Source: Alopecurus myosuroides
Taxonomy: Eukaryota; Streptophyta; Magnoliopsida; Poales; Poaceae
Assembly (NCBI GenBank): GCA_028641055.1
Contig: CM054060.1
Span: 311,536,949 to 311,600,948, forward strand
DNA length: 64,000 nucleotides
Reading direction: 5' to 3'
Part shown: piece after piece, positions 56,681 through 64,000 of the stretch
Numbering within the stretch: the first letter of the stretch is position 1
Layout of the letters: each line of letters starts with the position of its first letter
Program-made: the position numbers and the translations under genes
The notes under the pieces: model-generated
The model's database searches: none
What the model saw: the letters and a program-made list of their open reading frames with translations, nothing else
What the model was told of the DNA's origin: nothing

Positions 56681-57723
56681 ATGTTTCTTATACACTTTAT
56701 GTCATTTTTATGGATTTTCTGGAACTAACCTATTGACAAGATGCCATAGAGCCAGTTCATATTTTCTGTTGTTTTTTGTTTCAGAAAAGTTGTTCTGAAA
56801 ATATTCTCGGAATCGGACAAACAAAATCACAGAGTCTTAGAAAGTCGTCATGTATACGGAGTCCGGAGGAGACACGGAGGGGCCTCAAGGGCCCCACACC
56901 AAAAGGCGGCGCCCCTGGCTGAGCTAGCTGGTGGTGTGGGCCCCCTGGCCACCCACCGACGTAGCCCTCTCGCCTATTTAACCTCCTCCTCGGGTTAACT
57001 TTAAAGACCCGATTCTTTTCCACCAAAAAGATATGTAGCTTTTGCCATCGTCAACCCTAGTCCACCGGGAGGGGAATTCATCACCGGAGTGCTCTACATC
57101 ACCATGCCTGTCTCCAGAGTGATGCGTGAGTAGTTTATCCCTGGACTACGGGTTCATAGCAGTAGCTAGATGGTTGATCTCTCCCCTGTATGCCTCGTGT
57201 TTAGATCTTGTGAGATGCCTAACATGATCAAGATCATCTTATTGTAATGATACATGTTGTGTTTGCTGGGATCCTATTAATATTGAATGCTATGTCCAGT
57301 GGTTATCAATCTATCATGTTTATGCTGTTTTTTATCTTGCATGCTCTGTGTTACTAGTAGATGCTCTGGCCAAGTTGATGCTTGTAACTCCAAGAGGGAG
57401 TATTTATGCTCGATAGTGGGTTTATGCCTCTCTTTCACTCACGCTCGAGTGACAGAAACGTAACGGGTGGGATATGTGTTGTTGCCATTATGCAGAAAAG
57501 AATAATGCTTTATCTAAGGACAATTTTATTGTTTGCATTACACATTTTGCTTAATGCAATTATCTGTTCCTTGCAACTTAATACCCAAGGTTTGCTCGGA
57601 TGACACTCTTAGGGTGGATTATTAGTCATAGATGCAATTGGATAATGGTCCATGTATCTTGTTGTAATGCCCGCATGAATCACATAGTAATCATCATGTC
57701 ATGCATATGCACTACGGTGCAGC
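56681..57723 (+). repeat. Gypsy LTR fragment related to 19826-21359, truncated by the Sirevirus
   Basis: Homology covers about 19885-20900 of the other LTR, including CTAACCTATTGACAAGATGC, GCCCACCGACGTAG-type sequence, CCAAGAGGGAGTATTTATGC and GTCATGCATATGCACTACGG. The Sirevirus interrupts it at 57724, with gcagc (57719-57723) as the likely target duplication. Its other half should lie right of the window. Confidence 0.8.
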
Positions 57724-59178
57724 TGAAAGTGCACTATGGTCAACTAGAGGGGGGTGAATAGGTTGACTACCAATTTTTCTTTTCTTTTCCTTTTAGTGGG
57801 GCTTAGCAAGATAAAGTAAGGTTCTCTAGATGTGCAACTAGGTGAGCAACCTATGTGGACAAAACGATATGCGCAACGGAAGTAAAGCGTAAGGTAGTAA
57901 AGCAAACAACAAGTGTAAACAAGGAGACAAGGATATGATTCACCGTAGTTCCTTCTCAAAGAGAAGTACGTCTACGTTGGAGAGGTGGGGAGCCACCTAG
58001 GCGCTCCTCAATAGCACGGTTGTGCACACCTTGTTCTCCTTGAGCTTCTCCGGTGAGGGAGATGCTCGTTTCCACTATGAGGTCGACTTGAAGGCGTTGA
58101 CCAAACCTTTACAAGGACTTGAGGTCACTCCACAAGATGGATGGAGGCTCTCAAGCAATCCGTAGCTTCTTGCAACAAGGTGGAAACTACAAGCACGAGA
58201 TCTACTAAGGTTTCTAGGCCTCAAGTAGGATTCTAGATCTACTAGGTTGTGGTGGATGGATTTGAGATTCCTTTGGTGGAAGTGTGGATCTAGGTCTCCT
58301 CTAGCTCTCCACCAAGTTTGGGAGTGTTTGGGTGGACGGAGTGGGAGATCTAGGTGGTTGAAGCTTTCATTAATGGCTAGGAGAGAGAATGGGAAAAGCT
58401 TGGCATTTAAGAGGTAAGGGAAGGGGTATTTATACCCCTTGCATTTAAGTGACCGTTTGCAGTCCAGGGGCACCGGAGGCTCCGGTGGTTTCACCGGAGG
58501 CTCCGGTGGTCTTCAGTCCACTCCATAGCTGCGCAGCGCACCAACTCGTATGAGGTGGAATACTGGGCGGAGGTTCCGGTGGATCCTGCGGAGGTTCCGC
58601 CCACCGGAGGCTCCGGTGGAACCTCCGCTCTGCTCAAACAGAAAGGCAGTTAAGCGGAGCTTCCACCGGACCCTCCACCGGAGGCCATGTACACCAGGAA
58701 AAGAGAGGGCACCGGATGTCCACCGGAGGCTCCGGTGGAACCTCCGCTCTTATCAAACAGAAGAGCATTTAAGCGGAGCTTCCACTGGAACCACACCGGA
58801 TCCCTTTTTGCGTGCAGCACAGGTGTTGGAGGATGGCGGAGCCTCCGGTGGAATTGGCGGAGGTTCCGCCCACCGGATCTCCACCGGAGCTTCCGCTCCT
58901 GGGTCCGCTCGTTTGCTCCAGAGAGGGGTTTTAGCAGAGCCCCCACCGGACCCCCACCGGAGCCTGGGCGGAGCCTCCGGTGGATTCACCGGAGCCTCCG
59001 CTCCTGCATATTGCACTTTCCTGGATTCCTTTCTCCTTGCACTTTTCATATAAAGTGATCATTTGCCCCATAGAATAAGTGAACCTGTTTAATACCTGGG
59101 CATTTCCATCTACTGAACACACATTAGATCAAATAGTTGTGTTATCATATAATTACCAAAACGGACGATGATCTTTCA
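57724..59178 (-). repeat. Sirevirus 3' LTR
   Basis: This 1455-bp LTR starts TGAAAGTGCAC and ends ATGATCTTTCA, with inverted TGAAAG/CTTTCA tips. A TATA box (GTATAAATACC, minus, 58426-58436) sits in a small GGGGTAT palindrome. The right part holds a dense palindrome array (58470-58995). Confidence 0.92.
58470..58995. repeat. Sirevirus palindrome cluster in the LTR
   Basis: More than ten copies of CACCGGAGGCTCCGGTG and half-variants such as GCGGAGCCTCCGGTGG. Such palindromes near the LTR promoter are a conserved Sirevirus feature of unknown function. They create long spurious open frames on both strands. Confidence 0.88.
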
Positions 59179-59193
59179 TTCTCCCCCTTTTTG
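59179..59193 (-). other. Sirevirus polypurine tract
   Basis: The minus strand reads AAAAAGGGGGAGAA directly before the 3' LTR. This is the expected plus-strand primer and is characteristic of Sireviruses. Confidence 0.88.
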
Positions 59194-59615
59194 GTAATTG
59201 ATGACAACATAACTATTTGTATGATTATAAACACAATATGAACGGAGCTCCCCCTAAAGGTATGCTCCTTTCATATTGAGAGCATTTAGGCATGATATAT
59301 AAGAATAACATGATAACAATATCACAGCACACATATAACACATAAATAACATCAAACGAGGTTCACACGAACATAATATGACATACGAGGTTCACACAAA
59401 CATAATATGACAAAGTTCACGATAGATAGGAATATTGTAGATAAGACGAAGTTCCAAATGATCCAATGAGAAACCAAACTCCCTCAAGCAAAATAAAAGA
59501 TGCAAATAAAGAAGCTTGAGGGAGACCCATTCAAATGCATGTTCCTAATATAAATCTCTCCCCCTTTGGCATCAAGATACCAAAAAGAGAGAGACCAAGA
59601 TGCAAACGTCCCAAA
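59194..59615 (-). other. Sirevirus non-coding region before the purine tract
   Basis: AT-rich DNA with two copies of a CGAGGTTCACAC motif near 59360-59395. No coding frame recognised. Confidence 0.5.
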
Positions 59616-61388
59616 TCACTCGGAGGAGGAGGAGGCTTCCGGAGCCGGGGAGGGATCACGGCGGTGAGAGATAGTGGCTTCATCTCCTTCTTCCTCAGAC
59701 CACTCAATAAGCTTGCCCTTGGAGTCCTTTGCTTGCCAATCGTCCCAATTGGTGATGCTATCAAGAACCGGGGAGTCAATGGAGAGGCCTTCCTCACGAA
59801 GACGTTGACGAGAAGCTTGAGCTTTGTTGCGGTTCTTGAGTTCCTTATCATAGTGTTCTTCCCATTGATGTTGCTCTATTTTCTTGTTCAACCGAAACAC
59901 TTTCTTGAGAGCTCTTGCCATCCATTTGAAGGCATTGCTAGAGGGAGGAGGTTGAGATGGACCCTCGTCTTCTTCCTCATCAACAATGATGCGAGGCCTA
60001 GCCTTGTGCTTGCGGATGGAGGGAGTGGGATGCACAACGGGTTATGTGTGATCTTTCATGAGAAGCCTCTTTTCCGTGTGAGAGATCCAATGCTCATCAT
60101 CAAGAGGTTCATTCGGAAACTTTTTATTCCATACGTCAAGGATGATCTTCATGATGAACGGCCCAAAACAAGCATTCTTCCGGTTGACAATGGCATACCA
60201 CAACTCATTCCAAATATAATCAAGCACATCAAGCTTGCGAGGAGTGTCATCCATCCGGTGTTCATGAGTAAGGAGCATAAGGTTCTTCAAGAAGCCTTGA
60301 ATCTCATCCACATTGCCCGCCTTTGGGTTGATGGTCTCGCGATAGATGCGCAACATGATGTCATATGTGCGATAGAGACCCTTCACGAACCCAACGGCGT
60401 ATTTCTTCCAATGATAGAGAGGAGTAAGTCCATCCTTTGGAAGTGACGAGGTGTTAATGACATGAACTCGGAACCATCCGTTAGCAAACTCTTCTCCCTC
60501 AGCAAACGGACCAAAATCTGGGTAGCCACCAAGAATGATACCAACATATTTCCATGTGATGTCAAGTTGTCTACCCTTAGTCATCCAAATCATATTACGG
60601 TTGGTCTCATTGGAGAGATGAACCGTGGCTAGAAACTGACAAACGAGCTCTTCGTCGAAATCTTGTTGAAGAGTAATAATGGGACCAAGACCAAAGTACT
60701 TGTGATTTCTTTCCATGTGCCCAATACTAATGGCGTGTTGAGGGACGACATTGTCCTTCGGCTTCCTCATCAAAATCTCACTATAAATCTGCCCTTGGAA
60801 GACGGTGTGAAAGTGTGGATCCTTACCCCGGAATTGGGGCATCAAACGATCGCGGGCAACCACATACGGGTTCTCACGCCTTTCCTTCAAGAACATAGCC
60901 TCAGACATCTTGGAGGCGGTTGGTGCGGTGTTCCTCCTTGGCAAAGTCTTCTCGGGAGCCGGGAAGCGCTTGCGCTTGCCCTGAGAGCTGTCAAGTTCTG
61001 CTTGAATCTCATCCACGGGTTGAGGCTTGCGGCGGCCGGTGGTCTTGTACCGTTGCCCTTTTCCCTTGGAACCGGAAGCATCTAAGAGAGAAAGCAAGGA
61101 GATCATGAACAAAGAGTAATGCTCGAGTTGGCAAGGCACGCACAAAACCAAGAAACCTAGATACACGGGGTGTTAGGGTTGAATAATCTAGGGTTAGGGC
61201 AAAAACTCCCAACAACCGCAACGATTCAAGCCTAACAAGCCTTACCTAGGTTACTAGGGTTTGTACTTGAGGAATTCCACTCCTAAAACTCCAAATCCAC
61301 GAATCTAGAGGCAAAGAACATGAACTCCTATGCATCCCATCCATCAACTAGATGAGAGAGAGAGAGAGCACGTACCCGCGTCATCCAT
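59616..61388 (-). pseudogene. Sirevirus env-like gene, spliced, with an in-frame stop
   Basis: The gene lies between pol and the 3' LTR, where Sireviruses carry an env-like gene of unproven function. A 13-nt first coding exon (61388-61376, donor GG|GTACGT) joins exon 2 at 61081 (acceptor CTCTTAG) in frame. Exon 2 encodes a basic Lys/Arg-rich N-terminus, then a globular region with a YFGLGPIITLQQDF stretch and a DYIWNELWYAI stretch. A TAA at 60042-60044 interrupts the frame, which then continues in phase to 59616 with an acidic, Lys/Glu-rich tail ending in a serine-rich stretch. I see no clear signal peptide or membrane segment. The protein's function is unknown. Confidence 0.7.
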
Positions 61389-62288
61389 GGTGAAAAAGGA
61401 GGGAGGGAAGGTTCTCGGAGCGTCCCAAGGCGAGGAGATGGCCTTCCCGCGGTGGAGCACTCGAATCCGGCGGCGAAAAGCTTGGGGCGGCGGCGGTTCT
61501 TGAGGAGGAAGATGGGGGCGGGTGGGGGAAAGTGAAAGTGGATCTCACTTACCCCCGCACGCCCATCACTTATCCACAGAAATTTTCCGCGGCGGAGCCT
61601 CCGGTGGATTCACCGGAGCCTCCGCTCCCACCTGCGGAGCCTCCGGTGGTTCGCACCGGAGCCTCCGCTCCCTGTCCCAAAACAGTTAAGTTTTGGCCCG
61701 CTGAGCCACTGTGGGCCAGCGGAGCATCCGGTGGTGTTCCGGTGGACAGGACCAGCGGAGCCTCCGGTGGGTTCACCGGAGCCTCCGCCCTTGGCAGCGG
61801 AGCCTCCGGTGGGTTCACCGGAGCCTCCGCTCAACCAAATTTTCGCGCGCCAAGATTGGAAAAACACGAGCATTTCGATGGAAGCATTGGTTTGGGCAAA
61901 GGAGGCTTGGGTTGGAAAAACGTCACTGATATACGAGAGACATTACTCGAAGGGGTCCGCAAAAAGCAACAAAAAGATAGAAGACCAAACCCGTACGAGT
62001 TGTCAAGACGGAGATATGATAAGCATGAAAGATCCAAAACACAAAATGGTCGATGGCCGAGGCCACCATGTTTGAGTGTGTAACTTGGCACCGCGAAGAT
62101 ATATCTTGGGTCCAAAATTACTACTCACAATTAAGCACAATAAGTCACAAATGACTAGATATGCAATGATGATTTAATTTTCGCATAATAGGAGGAGTGC
62201 ATATTCATGAGTTGAGTAGTGCTCCCCCTATGTCCATGCCTACATCTAAGCCTAATAGCATGCATAATGAGGGTAGATATGCAAGGTT
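61389..62288 (-). other. Sirevirus spacer between pol and env-like gene, with palindromes
   Basis: This non-coding spacer contains a second cluster of CACCGGAGCCTCCGCTC-type palindromes at about 61590-61835, like those in the LTR. The long open frames here (for example 61532-62083) come from these GC-rich repeats. Confidence 0.75.
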
Positions 62289-63998
62289 TCAAGTGAAGTT
62301 GGAGGAATCTATGACATTTAGTTCATTCCTCAAAGCTCGAAATCTTGGTTCATCAAGGGCCTTCGTGAAGATATCAGCAAGTTGATCTGTTGTGGAGACA
62401 TATGAGAGATCAATATCACCTTTCTCAACATGATCCCGAATGAAATGATGACGGATCTCAATGTGCTTCGTCTTGGAATGAAGAACCGGGTTGTAGGCGA
62501 TCTTGATAGCACTCTCATTGTCACAAAGAAGAGGCACCTTGTCAAAATGAATACCATAATCCTTCAAGGTTTGCCTCATCCATAGCAATTGGGCACAACA
62601 ACTTGCCGCGGAGATATACTCGGCCTCGGTGGTGGAGAGAGCAATGCAATTTTGCTTCTTAGAAGACCAACATACCAAGGAGCGACCAAGGAATTGACAA
62701 CCCCCGGATGTGGACTTCCTATCCGTCTTCTCTCCCGCATAATCCGCATCCGAGTATCCAATGAGCTGAAAGCTTGAACCCTTGGGGTACCAAAGACCGA
62801 AGTTTGGGGTATGAACTAGATATCGAAAGATCCGTTTCACAGCTTCCAAATGACTTTGCCTTGGGGAGGCTTGAAACCTTGCACATTTACCTACGCTATA
62901 CATGATATCGGGTCTAGATGCACAAAGGTAGAGCAAAGAGCCAATCATGGAGCGGTATACCTTTTGATCTACCTCTTTACCGTTGGGGTCGGGTTTCAAG
63001 TCGGTGGTTGTGGACATAGGAGTCTTCATAGGTTTGGCATCATTCATATTAAACCTCTTGAGCATGTCTTGAGTGTATTTGGCTTGTTTGATGAAAGTCC
63101 CTTCATAATATTGATTTACTTCAAAGCCAAGGAAGAATTCCAACTCTCCCATCATAGACATCTCAAACCTATCGGTCATAAGCTTGCAAAACTCCTCATT
63201 GAACAAGGTGTTAGTAGACCCAAAAATGATGTCATCCACATAGAGTTGGCATATGAACAAGTCACCTCCAACCGTCTTGGTAAAGAGGGTGGGATCGATT
63301 AAACCAACATTAAACCCGCGATCTACTAGAAACTCTTTAAGGTGCTCATACCACGCACGTGGAGCTTGTTTAAGTCCATAGAGCGCCTTATCAAGTTTAT
63401 AGACATGATCGGGGTGGTTGGGATCCTCGAAACCCGGAGGTTGCTTGACATATACTAACTCATTAATGGGACCATTAAGGAAAGCACTTTTGAAATCCAT
63501 TTGTTGTAACTTGAAGTTATGATGAGATGCATAGGCAAGTAAGATACGAATGGATTCAAGGCGAGCTATGGGGGCAAAAGTTTCACCGAAATCGATACCT
63601 TCGACTTGAGAAAAACCTTGGGCCACCAATCTTGCCTTGTTGCGAATGACAATGCCATCTTTGTCTTGCTTGTTCTTGAACACCCATTTGGTGCCAATGA
63701 CATTTTTGCAATCCTTGGGTCTTGGCACTAATTTCCACACTTTGTTGCGCTCGAAGTTATTGAGTTCATCATGCATGGCTTCAAGCCAATCTTGATCTTC
63801 GAGAGCTTCATATACCTTCTTGGGTTCAATGAAGGAGACAAAAGCATGAGCCTTGCTAAAATCCGCCAATTGCCTTCTAGTGACCACTCTTCCACGAACT
63901 TGTCCAAGAATCATGTCCTCCGTATGACCCGCTCGTTCAAGATTCTCTAGCCTTCTCTTTGCTCTACGAGCTAGTATCTCCTCCAAAGATTCCTTGGA
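62289..63998 (-). CDS. pol: Sirevirus reverse transcriptase and RNase H, partial, open in window
   Basis: This frame enters from the window edge and stays open for about 569 codons to the stop at 62289-62291. It starts in the integrase-RT linker, then gives the RT domain with a [11 protein letters not shown] stretch, [14 protein letters not shown] and the YVDD catalytic box. RNase H follows, with [15 protein letters not shown], a CDNESAI stretch and HTKHIEIR-type sequence (here [15 protein letters not shown]). All catalytic motifs visible are intact and there is no frameshift, unlike the other retroelement genes here. The protein copies element RNA into cDNA in virus-like particles. The upstream gag, protease and integrase are outside the window. 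Confidence 0.93.
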   Translation of the reverse strand, partial: SKESLEEILARRAKRRLENLERAGHTEDMILGQVRGRVVTRRQLADFSKAHAFVSFIEPKKVYEALEDQDWLEAMHDELNNFERNKVWKLVPRPKDCKNVIGTKWVFKNKQDKDGIVIRNKARLVAQGFSQVEGIDFGETFAPIARLESIRILLAYASHHNFKLQQMDFKSAFLNGPINELVYVKQPPGFEDPNHPDHVYKLDKALYGLKQAPRAWYEHLKEFLVDRGFNVGLIDPTLFTKTVGGDLFICQLYVDDIIFGSTNTLFNEEFCKLMTDRFEMSMMGELEFFLGFEVNQYYEGTFIKQAKYTQDMLKRFNMNDAKPMKTPMSTTTDLKPDPNGKEVDQKVYRSMIGSLLYLCASRPDIMYSVGKCARFQASPRQSHLEAVKRIFRYLVHTPNFGLWYPKGSSFQLIGYSDADYAGEKTDRKSTSGGCQFLGRSLVCWSSKKQNCIALSTTEAEYISAASCCAQLLWMRQTLKDYGIHFDKVPLLCDNESAIKIAYNPVLHSKTKHIEIRHHFIRDHVEKGDIDLSYVSTTDQLADIFTKALDEPRFRALRNELNVIDSSNFT

Positions 63999-64000
63999 TA

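Larger units (their letters stand above)
57724..64000 (-). mobile_element. Sirevirus (Maximus-like) Copia retrotransposon, 3' half
   Basis: The 3' LTR (57724-59178), a GGGGGAG purine tract, an env-like gene and a Copia RT/RNase H frame are present on the minus strand. The element continues past the window edge. The sequence next to the purine tract (ATCAATTACCAAAAAGGGG on the minus strand) and the many CACCGGAG/CTCCGGTG palindromes are known Sirevirus hallmarks. The nearly intact RT suggests a fairly young insertion. Confidence 0.92.

Noticed and set aside
58550..59053. 167-codon frame and several overlapping frames in the Sirevirus LTR
   Set aside because: Produced by GC-rich CACCGGAG palindromes without stops. 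Frames are open on both strands and the translations are low-complexity.
61532..62083. 183-codon plus-strand frame
   Set aside because: Same cause: the second palindrome cluster. It is antisense to the Sirevirus transcript and has no recognisable motif.
62850..63302. 150-codon plus-strand frame in the Sirevirus pol region
   Set aside because: Antisense shadow of the intact RT/RNase H frame.

Overview
The window looks like repeat-rich intergenic DNA from a grass of the wheat/barley tribe (Triticeae). The grounds are BARE/Angela-like Copia LTRs, a Sukkula-like element with long LTRs, a Sirevirus (Maximus-like) with its hallmark palindromes, Stowaway and Harbinger MITEs, and CACTA, Mutator-like and Helitron-like transposons, all with plant splice sites. 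I found no convincing host gene, tRNA gene or CRISPR array. Nearly everything is transposable-element DNA, mostly decayed. Family names are from memory of the families and were not checked against a database.

Layout. (1) 1-21359 is a four-level nest. A Gypsy LTR pair with almost no interior (18797-21359) is broken by a Tat/Retand-type Gypsy element (1-18796). That element carries a multi-exon antisense gene (11874-17156) and is broken by a BARE/Angela-like Copia on the minus strand (128-11008, duplication gggtt). The Copia is itself broken by a 2.6-kb CACTA transposon (4192-6798, duplication aat). (2) 21360-32750 holds an LTR remnant, a tandem array with a period of about 354 bp, and a CACTA end interrupted by a Sukkula/LARD-like retroelement (23846-32546, duplication gttgg), which is in turn interrupted by a small CACTA (30152-31373, duplication aag). 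(3) 32751-45785 is sparser: two LINE 3' fragments, an LTR scrap, a second copy of the 2.6-kb CACTA family (38878-41739), a long-TIR transposon, three MITEs and unassigned DNA. (4) 45795-53530 is a 7.7-kb Mutator-like element with two convergent genes: a spliced MuDR-type transposase, and a minus-strand gene encoding a putative GRF-type zinc finger plus coiled coil. A 16-copy palindromic minisatellite separates them. (5) 53531-57723 has a Helitron-like end, a MITE and another LTR fragment. (6) 57724-64000 is the 3' half of a minus-strand Sirevirus, with LTR, env-like gene, and an RT/RNase H frame open to the window edge.

Most interesting signals. Three CACTA transposons of two TIR types each carry a 5S-rRNA-derived segment that keeps the internal Pol III promoter region. 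The larger family also carries a captured two-exon DEDDy-type 3'-5' exonuclease gene, present twice here with different stop codons. The Mutator-like element has a MuDR-like convergent layout, but its second gene looks like a GRF zinc-finger/coiled-coil protein. An approximately 0.5-0.8-kb sequence of unknown nature occurs in three diverged copies between 33.5 and 54 kb.
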